A stretch of 64,000 bases of DNA from Hydrogenophaga sp. Root209. GTDB taxonomy: Bacteria > Pseudomonadota > Gammaproteobacteria > Burkholderiales > Burkholderiaceae_C. Positions within the stretch are counted from its first letter, which is position 1. Every line of letters starts with the position of its first letter. Positions 43,478 through 51,227 of this stretch are shown here, piece after piece. Under the pieces are notes generated by a model. The model had not been told where the DNA came from. It ran no database searches and saw only the letters and a list, made by a program, of their open reading frames with translations. Where the stretch lies: positions 327,204 through 391,203 of the forward strand of contig NZ_LMIE01000001.1 in the NCBI RefSeq assembly GCF_001428625.1. Direction: 5' to 3'. A program made the translations under genes and the position numbers.

Positions 43478-44800
43478 ATGGAACTGAACCACACCCACGA
43501 CCCCGAAGCGCGCAGCTGGCTCGAATCGGCCAACGCGCCGGGCACCGATTTCCCGATCCAGAACCTCCCCTTCGGTGTCTTCCGCCGCAAGGGCTCCAGC
43601 GAGGCCTTCCGCGGTGGCGTGGCCATCGGCGACCAGGTGATCGACCTCGCCGCCATCGCCCGCGACAACGCGGTGTCGGGCCCCGCCGCACAGGCCCTGA
43701 ATGCCTGCACCGGCGACGCGCTCAACGACTTCCTGGCCATGGGGCCCACGGCCTGGCGCGCGCTGCGCCATGCGCTGTTCGACCTACTCAAGACAGGGGC
43801 CAGCGGCCCCGGCATGAACGCGCTGCGCGCCAGCCTGGTGCCGCAGGCCGAGGTGGAACACCGCGTGCCCACGCGCATCGGCGACTACACCGACTTCTAC
43901 ACCTCCATCCACCACGCGCGCAACGTGGGCCGCGTGATCCGGCCCGACGACCCGCTCACGCCCAACTTCCAGTGGCTGCCGATCGCGTACCACGGCCGTG
44001 CCTCCAGCGTGGTGGTCAGCGGCACCGCGTTCAAGCGCCCCATGGGCCAGGCCATGCCGCCGGGCGCCGCCGCACCGGTCTACGGCCCCTGCCGTCGGCT
44101 CGACTACGAGCTGGAGATGGGCTTCTACATCGGCCCGGGCAACGCCATGGGCGAGACGATTCCGATCACGGAGGCTGAAGCGCACATCTTCGGCATGTGC
44201 CTGCTCAACGACTGGTCGGCGCGCGACCACCAGTTCTGGGAAATGGCGCCGCTCGGCCCCTTCCTGGGCAAGAACTTCTGCACCACCGTGTCACCCTGGA
44301 TCGTGACGATGGAAGCGCTCGCGCCCTACCGCGCGCCCTTCGCGCACCCGGCCGACGAACCGCAACCGCTGGCCTACCTGGACAGCCCCGCCAACACCGC
44401 CAGCGGCGCGGTGGACGTGCAGCTCGAAGTGCGGCTGGAAGCGCGCGAGCACCGCGAACGCGGCATCGCCCCCGACCGCCTCTCGGCCACCAGCTTCCGC
44501 CACCAGTACTGGACCATCGCGCAGATGCTGGCGCAGCACACCGTGGGCGGCTGCAACCTGCAACCGGGCGACTTGCTGGGCACGGGCACCATCTCGGGCC
44601 CCACGGCGGCCGAGGCAGGCGCCATCGTGGAACTCAGCGTGGGCGGCACGAAGGACGTGCCGTTGCCGGGCATCGGCGCGCAGCGCCGCTTCCTGGAAGA
44701 CGGCGACACCGTGATCCTGCGCGGCTGGTGCGAAAAGCCGGGTACGGCGAGGATCGGATTTGGGGAGAGCCGGGGGGAGGTGCTGCCGGCAAACGGGTGA
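43478..44800 (+). CDS. fahA: Fumarylacetoacetase
   Basis: The 440-residue enzyme matches fumarylacetoacetate hydrolase: an SH3-like N-terminal domain and the C-terminal FAH fold with metal ligands in DYTDFYTSIHHA, the paired glutamates of ELEMGFYIG and the aspartate in LLNDWSARDHQFWE; the catalytic histidine of the IHHA segment is present. It splits fumarylacetoacetate into fumarate and acetoacetate, the last step of tyrosine/homogentisate breakdown. It starts 5 nt after the cyclase gene. The homogentisate dioxygenase and isomerase genes are not in the window, so the upstream steps are elsewhere or the substrate is an analogue. Confidence 0.92.
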   Translation: MELNHTHDPEARSWLESANAPGTDFPIQNLPFGVFRRKGSSEAFRGGVAIGDQVIDLAAIARDNAVSGPAAQALNACTGDALNDFLAMGPTAWRALRHALFDLLKTGASGPGMNALRASLVPQAEVEHRVPTRIGDYTDFYTSIHHARNVGRVIRPDDPLTPNFQWLPIAYHGRASSVVVSGTAFKRPMGQAMPPGAAAPVYGPCRRLDYELEMGFYIGPGNAMGETIPITEAEAHIFGMCLLNDWSARDHQFWEMAPLGPFLGKNFCTTVSPWIVTMEALAPYRAPFAHPADEPQPLAYLDSPANTASGAVDVQLEVRLEAREHRERGIAPDRLSATSFRHQYWTIAQMLAQHTVGGCNLQPGDLLGTGTISGPTAAEAGAIVELSVGGTKDVPLPGIGAQRRFLEDGDTVILRGWCEKPGTARIGFGESRGEVLPANG

Positions 44801-44867
44801 AGTGGGCTGGCCAACCAGGTAGGGCGATGATCGCGCGTTGGCCAAGCGGCCCCGGATACACCGATGG

Positions 44868-45248
44868 TCAGAGGTCGTCGTTGTCCGTTCCGGGCGCTTT
44901 GGCGCGGGATTTGTCCCAGGCCTCTGCCGAGCGAGACAGCAGTTGCCACCATTCGGAACCATCGTCTCTGATGTAGCGCACCGCGCCGGCACGAACGAGA
45001 ATCCGTCGAAGCTCGTCATCGTCGAAACCACCCAGGCGCTTTCTCAGAAGATCAAAGGAACGGTCGGTGTAGCCCTTGTGGCTCAGGTAGTACTGAACCG
45101 TCTTTTCCGCCATGTGTTCGGTCTTGATGGACTCCAACGCAATCTGCAGATCGGTGGATGCACGATCCTTCTGCAGCCACCAGGAAAGCAGGCCGCCGAC
45201 AAGGACGCCCAACAAGCCAAAAAGTCCAGCCGTTATCTCAGGGCTCAT
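44868..45248 (-). CDS. Hypothetical single-pass membrane protein, integron-cassette-like
   Basis: The 126-residue protein has one N-terminal helix (AGLFGLLGVLVGGLLSWWL, residues 6-25) and a charged cytoplasmic domain with aspartates and arginines (GGFDDDELRRILVRAG). ATG 45248 has GGAG 6 nt upstream. The gene begins 17 nt after the GTTAG core of an attC-like site, the usual position for a cassette gene. GC content is lower than its neighbours. No second attC is recognised after its stop. I do not recognise a family. Confidence 0.65.
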   Translation of the reverse strand: MSPEITAGLFGLLGVLVGGLLSWWLQKDRASTDLQIALESIKTEHMAEKTVQYYLSHKGYTDRSFDLLRKRLGGFDDDELRRILVRAGAVRYIRDDGSEWWQLLSRSAEAWDKSRAKAPGTDNDDL

Positions 45249-45264
45249 CGATGTCTCCAATGAT

Positions 45265-45339
45265 CTCTAACGCTTGACATGAGCGGCGGGTGGAAACGTG
45301 TGAAGCAGCTGGAAGCCGTCCGCTCGATGGATGGGTTAT
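45265..45339 (-). other. attC-like (59-be) integron recombination site
   Basis: On the minus strand the site starts ATAACCCATCCATCGAGCGG and ends CCGCTCATGTCAAGCGTTAGAG. GAGCGG pairs with CCGCTC, the L''/L' arms, and the outer ATAAC...GTTAG blocks are the R''/R' core sites (R' GTTAGAG, one mismatch to GTTRRRY). The right half resembles the aadA-type attC end I remember (GCTTAATTCAAGCGTTAGA). The 75-bp length is within the known range. It lies between two unrelated hypothetical genes in the same orientation. Confidence 0.7.
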
Positions 45340-45357
45340 TCCTCAACAGCGCAAGCA

Positions 45358-45780
45358 CTACGAGTTTGACCATGAAGAAACAACCTGCTTGTACGTGCTG
45401 TCGAGAACACCCGTGCGGTCGTTGGCACTCAGGTAGCAGATTGCCAAAGCGTTGTACTGATTTGGATATTCGGCGACCTTGCGCATGAGGCGCACAGCCT
45501 TGGACTGACTCAGAGCTCTCCCAGAGATGTGTGCCCGTATAGCAGGCTCGGCGACGCGGTAAAGCGGGTGGCGGAACCTGCGCCGAACATGCCGAACGAT
45601 GGCCTGTGCCTCGACCGAAGCAAGGACCGTATCGCGCGGCGGGCGGCAAGCCTCGTGGATGACCATGAACGCCGCGTTTGGAGAAAGACGAGCTGCACAT
45701 GCAGATAGACGGTGCCACTCTAACGGCTTGCCGTACGGAAACCGACAGTCGATCAGCTCAACGAACTCGGACTCGCTCAT
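45358..45780 (-). CDS. Hypothetical protein, integron-cassette-like
   Basis: The 140-residue protein (MSESEFVELIDCRFPYGK...) has no signal peptide or membrane helix, four cysteines, and a basic central part (RHVRRRFRHPLYR). ATG 45780 lies 3 nt after GTTAGGC on the minus strand, the usual cassette layout; a longer upstream reading frame crosses the boundary and is rejected. Its stop is 18 nt before the attC-like site. Composition is AT-richer than neighbouring genes. I do not recognise the family. Cassette genes are often unknown, so this fits. Confidence 0.65.
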   Translation of the reverse strand: MSESEFVELIDCRFPYGKPLEWHRLSACAARLSPNAAFMVIHEACRPPRDTVLASVEAQAIVRHVRRRFRHPLYRVAEPAIRAHISGRALSQSKAVRLMRKVAEYPNQYNALAICYLSANDRTGVLDSTYKQVVSSWSNS

Positions 45781-45783
45781 GAC

Positions 45784-45835
45784 GCCTAACTTTGGTTTAA
45801 ACGACAAAACGCAGGATACCCACAATCTCAGTCGT
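45784..45835 (-). other. attI-like or first-cassette recombination boundary
   Basis: On the minus strand the sequence reads GTTTAAACCAAAGTTAGGC then GTCATG, the cassette gene start. The AAACCAAAGTTAGGC end resembles the attI1 end I remember (AAACAAAGTTAGGC). No pairing partner arm of an attC is evident in the preceding 50 nt, which favours attI over attC. No integrase gene lies beside it; the permease gene is next. Assignment is tentative. Confidence 0.45.
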
Positions 45836-45974
45836 TGAACAAAGTCGCGGCATCGATGCGCGCGGTCGGCGGTCCGCGGTGCCGGTAGCGCCCGGCCCGC
45901 GCGCAACGGTTTTGCCGGCACAATGCCTGCCAGCCGGTGCGGCCGGCCTCGACAACCACCAAGGAGACCACCCG

Positions 45975-47351
45975 ATGGGCCTGTTCAACTGGACAGAGAA
46001 GACATCCACCACGCTCGACAACGGCGGCGTGATCGCCCCCGACGAGCGCCTGCCCTGGCCGCAGACCACCATGATGGGTGTGCAACACGTCATCGCCATG
46101 TTTGGTGCGACGGTGCTGGCGCCGCTGCTCATGGGCTTCAACCCCAACGTGGCCATCCTCATGAGCGGCATCGGCACGCTCATCTTCTTCTTCATCACCG
46201 GCGGCAAGGTGCCGAGTTACCTCGGCTCCAGCTTCGCCTTCATCGGCGTGGTGATCGCCGCCAGCGGCTACGCCGGGCCCGGCCTCAACGCCAACCTGGG
46301 CGTGGCACTGGGCGGCATCATCATCTGCGGCCTGGTCTACACCGTCATCGGCGTCATCGTGCACGCCACCAACGTGAAGCACCACAAGACCACGCCCATG
46401 GCCGGCATGGAGGTGGACGAAGTGGACGAAGGCGCGGCGGTGCACTGGATCGAGCGCCTGATGCCCCCAGTGGTCACCGGCACCGTGGTGGCCGTGATCG
46501 GCCTGAACCTCGCGGCCATCCCGATCAAGAACATGGCGCCCACCGGGTTCGACGCCTGGATGCAGGCCATCACCTTCATCAGCGTGGCGCTGGTGGCCGT
46601 GTACGCGCGCGGCATGACGCAGCGTCTGCTGATCCTGGTCGGCCTCATCGTGGCCAGCGTGATCTACGCCGTGCTCACCAACGGCCTGGGCCTGGGCAAA
46701 CCCATCGACGTCTCGGGCATCGCCAACGCCGCGTGGTTCGGCCTGCCGACGTTTGCCGCGCCGGTGTTTGAGGCGCAGGCCATCTTGCTGATCGCGCCGG
46801 TGGCGCTGATCCTGGTGGCCGAGAACCTGGGCCACATCAAGGCCGTGAGCGCCATGACCGGGCGTGACTTGAATCCCTACCTGGGCAAGGCCTTCATTGG
46901 CGACGGCGTGGCCACCATGGTCAGCGGCGCGGCGGGTGGCACGGGCGTGACCACCTACGCCGAGAACATCGGCGTGATGGCCGCCACCAAGATCTACTCC
47001 ACCGCCATGTTTGTGGTGGCAGCAATCATCGCCATCGTGCTGGGCTTCAGCCCGAAGTTCGGCGCGCTGATCCAGGCGATTCCGCTGGCCGTGATGGGCG
47101 GTGTGTCCATCGTGGTGTTCGGCCTCATCGCGATCGCCGGCGCCAAGATCTGGGTCGACAACAAGGTCGACTTCTCGGACAACAAGAACCTGCTGGTGGC
47201 CGCCATCCCGATCATTCTGGGCACCGGCGAATACACGCTGAAGTTCGGCCAGTTCGGCCTGGGTGGCATCGGCACCGCCACCTTCGGCGCGATCTTTCTC
47301 TATTGGTTGCTCAACCGCGGCGCGGCGCCGCAAACCCGCCCCGCAGCCTGA
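45975..47351 (+). CDS. NCS2-family pyrimidine/uracil permease (RutG-like)
   Basis: The 458-residue transporter has about 12-14 helices and NCS2 signatures: GVQHVIAMFGATVLAPLLMG (first helices), VAENLGHIKAVSAMTGRD and the RutG-like GGTGVTTYAENIGVMAATKIYST. The conserved glutamate in VAENLGH and in TYAENIG are the nucleobase-binding positions of UraA/RutG. Uracil or thymine is the likely substrate; xanthine is less likely. AAGGAG lies 8 nt before ATG 45975, which excludes an upstream extension. It stands alone beside the cassette islet. Confidence 0.88.
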   Translation: MGLFNWTEKTSTTLDNGGVIAPDERLPWPQTTMMGVQHVIAMFGATVLAPLLMGFNPNVAILMSGIGTLIFFFITGGKVPSYLGSSFAFIGVVIAASGYAGPGLNANLGVALGGIIICGLVYTVIGVIVHATNVKHHKTTPMAGMEVDEVDEGAAVHWIERLMPPVVTGTVVAVIGLNLAAIPIKNMAPTGFDAWMQAITFISVALVAVYARGMTQRLLILVGLIVASVIYAVLTNGLGLGKPIDVSGIANAAWFGLPTFAAPVFEAQAILLIAPVALILVAENLGHIKAVSAMTGRDLNPYLGKAFIGDGVATMVSGAAGGTGVTTYAENIGVMAATKIYSTAMFVVAAIIAIVLGFSPKFGALIQAIPLAVMGGVSIVVFGLIAIAGAKIWVDNKVDFSDNKNLLVAAIPIILGTGEYTLKFGQFGLGGIGTATFGAIFLYWLLNRGAAPQTRPAA

Positions 47352-47369
47352 CGGACACAGCGCCCGCGT

Positions 47370-48647
47370 TCACCGCCGGGGCGGCCGGACCGGCGCGGGC
47401 TTGTCGGGTGGCTCCGGCGGCGCGTTGAGCATGCCGCCGATCTTGGCGCCCAGCACCGTGCCGATGCCCGGCAACACCGCGGTGCCGACGGCGGCGCCCG
47501 CCAGGGTGCCCCAGGCCATTTCAAACTCGGGCTTGCGGGTCGGCCCATGCAGCGAGAACGGCACCTCGAGCACCCCGCCGCCCAATTCAAGCGTGCCCTG
47601 GGCGTTGATCTGCCGGCGGTACACCGTGGCCCGGCCGGTGCCGGCGTAAGGGCCCGCCACGGCTTTGACGCCGGTGAACTCGGCCTTCAGGCCATGCTCG
47701 GTGTTCTGCGTCTCCACGACGCCGGAGAGGCTGTCCAGCGGGGTCTCTCCCTCGCGCTCCTTGCCGACGGACTTGATCGCCTTCTCCAAATCGAAGCGCA
47801 GGATCTTCGCGCGCTCCACCTGGAACACGCTGTGCGTGCGCAGGGAGCGGAACAGCTCGCTCACGGTGTCGCCTTGCGCGCGCAGCTCGGTCTGGCCGGA
47901 CGCAAGTCCGCTCACGGGCGAGCGGCGATGGAAGGTCTCCAGCAGCGCACTCACCTCCACGTTGCGCGGCGCGAGTTCGCCCGTGAACACCATGCGGCCC
48001 CCGGCCGACGAGGCCAGGCGCGCCTGCCCGTTCGCCGATCCGCCGGCACCCTGCAGGCGCATCTGGTAAAGGTCTGCGCCGCTCCCGGTCTTGCCGTCGC
48101 GCGTGGCGTCCAGCGAGGCGGGCGGTTTCACGCCTGGGCGGCGCAGCTGCACCCGTTGCGGCAGGCGGTCCTCGTCAAACCGGACCTCGCCCTCATAGAC
48201 CACAGGTACGCCGCTGTAATTGATGTAGGTCGTGTCCGTGAACGCCAAGGCGCGCAGGACCAGCGAGCCCAACCCGTCCTGCACTTTGTCTCGGTAGGCC
48301 GCCAGGGCACTGCGCGGCACCACGGCGCCATCGATCTGCAGGCGGGTGATGACGAAACGCTTGCGCAGCAAGGGCAGCAGTTCGGGGTAGATCGTGACGC
48401 GGCGAACGCGAATGGCTTCGGGCTGCTGCGTGCGCGCGTCCCGCACCTCGACCATGGGCAGGCCGAGCACCCGCCAGTGCACGGCGCCGACCACGAGTTT
48501 CTGGCCCAGTCGCGCCTCGAACTCCGCCTCCACGCGCCGCGCGAGCTCATCGTCGCTGGGCACGAGCGCCCACACCACCAGCCATGCGGCGGCCAGCAGC
48601 CCCACCATGGCGGCTGATGCAACGGCCCAGCGGCGTGTGCGTGTCAT
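47370..48647 (-). CDS. AsmA-like membrane-anchored protein
   Basis: The 425-residue protein has one N-terminal helix (AAMVGLLAAAWLVVWALV, residues ~11-30) and a periplasmic beta-rich body with AsmA/DUF748-like repeats (GQKLVVGAVHWRVLGLPMVEVRDA near the start; VSGLASGQTELRAQGDTVSELFRSL in the C-terminal half). Family proteins form bridge-like structures between inner and outer membranes that move phospholipids; the role of this one is inferred. The C-terminal tail (GMLNAPPEPPDKPAPVRPPRR) is proline-rich. ATG 48647 begins the helix-bearing N terminus. It converges on the permease gene. Confidence 0.72.
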   Translation of the reverse strand: MTRTRRWAVASAAMVGLLAAAWLVVWALVPSDDELARRVEAEFEARLGQKLVVGAVHWRVLGLPMVEVRDARTQQPEAIRVRRVTIYPELLPLLRKRFVITRLQIDGAVVPRSALAAYRDKVQDGLGSLVLRALAFTDTTYINYSGVPVVYEGEVRFDEDRLPQRVQLRRPGVKPPASLDATRDGKTGSGADLYQMRLQGAGGSANGQARLASSAGGRMVFTGELAPRNVEVSALLETFHRRSPVSGLASGQTELRAQGDTVSELFRSLRTHSVFQVERAKILRFDLEKAIKSVGKEREGETPLDSLSGVVETQNTEHGLKAEFTGVKAVAGPYAGTGRATVYRRQINAQGTLELGGGVLEVPFSLHGPTRKPEFEMAWGTLAGAAVGTAVLPGIGTVLGAKIGGMLNAPPEPPDKPAPVRPPRR

Positions 48648-48797
48648 GGTTGGGTGTGCTCCACAGCACATCTTGGGGGCAAGCGGCGCTCCCGTCTGTC
48701 AGCATTTGCCGCATCTGCATGACGGCACCTGGCGCGCGTTCCGCGCGGGTCTCGGGCGTCTCCGTATAGTGGCGCCTACAACGACAGGAGTCCGACC

Positions 48798-49220
48798 TTG
48801 CCCATCTGGAAAAAACCCATCTCCATCGAAGAACTCACCACCATCCACAAGGACACCGCCGTGCAGCACCTCGGCGTGGAGTTCCTGGAGGTCGGCGACG
48901 ATTTCATCCGCGCCCGCGTGCCGGTGGACACACGCACCAAACAACCCTACGGCCTGCTGCACGGCGGCGTGAGCGTGGTGCTGGCCGAAACCCTGGGCTC
49001 GTGCGGCGCGGCCTACAGCTGCCCCGAGGGCCACCGCGCCGTGGGCCTGGACATCAATGCCAACCACCTGAAGGGCGCCACCAGCGGCTGGGTGACCGGC
49101 ATCACCCGCCCGGTGCACATTGGACGCACCACGCAGGTGTGGCAGATCGACATGACCAACGACGCGGGCGAGCTGACCTGCGTGTCACGGATCACGATGG
49201 CGGTGTTGGCGCCGAGGTGA
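48798..49220 (+). CDS. Hotdog-fold thioesterase (YdiI/MenI-like), TTG start
   Basis: The 140-residue protein is a hotdog thioesterase of the YdiI/EntH type: RTKQPYGLLHGGVSVVLAETLGS contains the conserved HGG and catalytic glutamate, followed by GLDINANHLKGATSGWVTG. YdiI-like enzymes release CoA from aryl- and acyl-CoAs such as DHNA-CoA. The start is TTG 48798, with AGGAG 7 nt upstream; no ATG fits. It is divergent from the AsmA-like gene with a 150-nt gap. Confidence 0.88.
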   Translation: MPIWKKPISIEELTTIHKDTAVQHLGVEFLEVGDDFIRARVPVDTRTKQPYGLLHGGVSVVLAETLGSCGAAYSCPEGHRAVGLDINANHLKGATSGWVTGITRPVHIGRTTQVWQIDMTNDAGELTCVSRITMAVLAPR

Positions 49221-49241
49221 GGGGCTTGAGCAAGCCCGGGG

Positions 49242-49787
49242 TCACACGCGAAGCAGCGCGCGAAAGCCCCGCGCCGCGTAATACGACTGGGCCCCGTTGT
49301 GGTACGTGAACACCCGGCCATAGCGTCGATCGCTGAAGAGTGCCCCGCCGAGTGAGCGGACGTCCTCGGGCGTTGCTATCCAGCTGGAGGTCTTGGTGTC
49401 GAACTCGCCCAGCTGCTGCAGCATTCGGTACTGTTCTTCCGACAGCAGTTCGACGCCCATGTCCGCGGCCATCTGGACCGCGCTGCCGGGCGGCTTGTTC
49501 TCTTTTCGCGCGTTCAACGCCTCGCCGTCGTAACAAAGACTGCGGCGCCCCAGAGGGCTCTCGGCGGCGCAATCACAGAAGATGATCTGCCCCGTGGCCT
49601 TGTCCTGACCGATCACGTCGGGCTCACCGCCCGAGGCCTCCATCCGGGCCAGCGCCTTCAACGCCGCGGCGGACGCGTCGATCCTGGCAAGCACGTTCGC
49701 CCAGGTGACCCCCTTGTGGCGATCCGCGTTCTGCTCGAAGCGACGCATGAGCAGCGCCAGCAGGTGGTCCCGTTCCTGTGCTTTCAT
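49242..49787 (-). CDS. DUF4256 family protein
   Basis: The 181-residue protein matches DUF4256: DHLLALLMRRFEQNADRHKGVTW, SGGEPDVIGQDKATGQIIFCDCAAESPLGRRSLCYDGEAL and the C-terminal GGALFSDRRYGRVFTYHNGAQSYYAARGFR. The conserved cysteines and charged residues suggest an enzyme, but no activity is established. ATG 49787 has GGGAGG 6 nt upstream. It lies 19 nt after the small exported protein gene in the same direction. Confidence 0.82.
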   Translation of the reverse strand: MKAQERDHLLALLMRRFEQNADRHKGVTWANVLARIDASAAALKALARMEASGGEPDVIGQDKATGQIIFCDCAAESPLGRRSLCYDGEALNARKENKPPGSAVQMAADMGVELLSEEQYRMLQQLGEFDTKTSSWIATPEDVRSLGGALFSDRRYGRVFTYHNGAQSYYAARGFRALLRV

Positions 49788-49806
49788 CTTGCGCCTCCCA
49801 TGAGGT

Positions 49807-50169
49807 TCACGAGGTCCGCTCGCACCGCCCCTGCGCCGTGGCCTGCCCCCGGAAGTCACTGCTCCAGGTCTGCGCCGCCGTGTCGATCTGGATGCGTTCG
49901 TTGTCCACCGCCGTGAGGATCAGCGTCTCCTGGATCGCGAAGGTGTAGACCGGCACGCCGTCGATCTTCACCGAGCGCACGCGCTTCTTGTCGTAGCCGA
50001 TGCTCACCGTGCGGGTCCAGGTGGTGCGCGCGGGCATGTAGACCGCTTCGCAGACCAGCGTCACTTCGGTGGTCTTGGCGGCGGGTTTGACTGGCGGTTT
50101 GGTTTGCGCCGAGGCGGTGGACGACAGCGCGGCAGCCATGCAGGCCACCGTGATCAGCGCTGCTTTCAT
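49807..50169 (-). CDS. Small exported hypothetical protein
   Basis: The 120-residue protein has a signal peptide (MKAALITVACMAAALSSTASAQ, cleavage about residue 21) and a beta-rich mature part (TEVTLVCEAVYMPARTTWTRTVSIGY) with two cysteines. The ATG overlaps the cobO stop codon (ATGA), so it is coupled to the adenosyltransferase gene. The function is not recognised; the pairing could be historical. Confidence 0.75.
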   Translation of the reverse strand: MKAALITVACMAAALSSTASAQTKPPVKPAAKTTEVTLVCEAVYMPARTTWTRTVSIGYDKKRVRSVKIDGVPVYTFAIQETLILTAVDNERIQIDTAAQTWSSDFRGQATAQGRCERTS

Positions 50170-50732
50170 TCGGCTGCGCCCTGGGCCATGCGCTCGCTTT
50201 TCCAGTACACGTCGTCGCCGCCGTTCATGCGGTTGAGCACGCGCGCCAGCACAAACATCAAATCGCTCAGGCGGTTGAGGTACTGACGCGGTGTGTCCTT
50301 CAAGGCTTCTTCGTTGCCCAGGGCCACCACCGCGCGCTCGGCGCGGCGCGCCACGGTGCGGCACACGTGGGCCTGGCTGGCCGCGCGGGTGCCGGCGGGC
50401 AAGATGAACTCCTGCAGACGCGGCAGGGTTTCGTTGTAGGTGGCCAGGGCTTCGTCCAGCGCGAGCACGGCCTCGGGTTTGAGCAACTCAAAGCCGGGGA
50501 TGGACAGCTCGCCGCCCAGGTTGAAGAGCTGGTGCTGGATCTCCACCAGCAGGGTGCGCACGTCGGGCGCCATCTCTTCGCAGAGCAGCACGCCGATGTG
50601 GGAGTTGAGTTCGTCCACGTCGCCCATGGCGTGCACGCGCAGGTGATCCTTGGAGACGCGGGTGTTGTCGCCCAGCCCGGTGGTGCCGGCGTCGCCGGTG
50701 CGGGTGGCGATCTGGGTGAGGCGGTTGCCCAT
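50166..50732 (-). CDS. Cob(I)alamin adenosyltransferase, PduO type
   Basis: The 188-residue enzyme transfers the adenosyl group of ATP to cob(I)alamin or related corrinoids. Hallmarks are TRTGDAGTTGLGDNTRVSKD near the N terminus (phosphate-binding loop), HAMGDVDELNSHIG, and the C-terminal CRTVARRAERAVV and YLNRLSDLMFVLARVLN. It supports cobalamin-dependent enzymes, consistent with the MetH domain elsewhere in the window. Its start at 50732 begins the conserved region. It overlaps the small exported protein gene. Confidence 0.92.
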   Translation of the reverse strand: MGNRLTQIATRTGDAGTTGLGDNTRVSKDHLRVHAMGDVDELNSHIGVLLCEEMAPDVRTLLVEIQHQLFNLGGELSIPGFELLKPEAVLALDEALATYNETLPRLQEFILPAGTRAASQAHVCRTVARRAERAVVALGNEEALKDTPRQYLNRLSDLMFVLARVLNRMNGGDDVYWKSERMAQGAAE

Positions 50733-50915
50733 GGGGGGTCCTTGAATTTGAATGGGTGTTGCTGGATTGTGCAACTTTGACCTGGCGTAACGACGTGAAG
50801 GGAAATGTGTCTGAGGCAAGCGAGTTGTCCAGCAGGCAACCGCAAGCAAAAGCGCTGGCGCCAAGCGCGGAGACGGGCGGTAATGAACCCCTGTTCCACC
50901 TCTCAGGAGACACCG

Positions 50916-51149
50916 ATGACGCAACGCCGACAACGACTCGCCGACTTCGAAGCCCGCAGCGTGCAATTGATCGCCGCCTGCACCCTGGGGCTGGCCGGCA
51001 TGGCGAGCGCGCCGCCGGCCCACGCAGCCCGCATCACCGGGCAAACCAGCAGCCAGACGGGCGCCTCGGGCAACACCACCTCCGACGGCGCCACGCGGGT
51101 CCATCGCACCCCACCGGCCCTGCTGCAGGCCGGGAAAGCCCGCAGCTGA
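50916..51149 (+). CDS. Small hypothetical exported protein (77 residues)
   Basis: The frame starts MTQRRQRLADFEARSVQLIAACTLGLAG, a signal-like start (about residues 1-33 ending SAPPAHA|AR), followed by a Ser/Thr/Gly-rich tail. AGGAG lies 6 nt before ATG 50916. No family is recognised. It is short and monocistronic-looking, 79 nt before the FAD dehydrogenase gene. It may be a real small secreted protein, but coding status rests on the start signals only. Confidence 0.5.
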   Translation: MTQRRQRLADFEARSVQLIAACTLGLAGMASAPPAHAARITGQTSSQTGASGNTTSDGATRVHRTPPALLQAGKARS

Positions 51150-51227
51150 GCACGTCCGCAAGACACCACGCCCGGGGGCTGCGGGCTTAAACTGGCCGGC
51201 TGCACAAAAACAGCCTGGAGACCGCCC

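Larger units (their letters stand above)
44868..45790 (-). mobile_element. Orphan integron-cassette cluster (two cassettes, no integrase)
   Basis: Two small genes in the same orientation are each preceded by a GTTAG core within 5-20 nt of their start codon: GTTAGGC at 45784-45790 before the 140-residue gene and GTTAGAG at 45265-45271 before the 126-residue gene. An attC-like element separates them. GC counted over 45301-45480 is 94/180 (52%), against 62-73% in two lines just right of the islet. No tyrosine recombinase gene is visible anywhere in the window, so this resembles a cluster of attC sites lacking an integrase, or a decayed integron. Confidence 0.6.

Noticed and set aside
44801-44867. 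Possible second attC after the 126-residue cassette gene
   Set aside because: TGGCCAAC (44808-44815) and GTTGGCCA (44837-44844) form an inverted repeat, but the spacing is too short and the core does not fit GTTRRRY, so no second attC is claimed.
49221-49241. Hairpin between the thioesterase and DUF4256 genes
   Set aside because: The stem is only about 6 bp and no T-tract follows; it is not enough to call a terminator.
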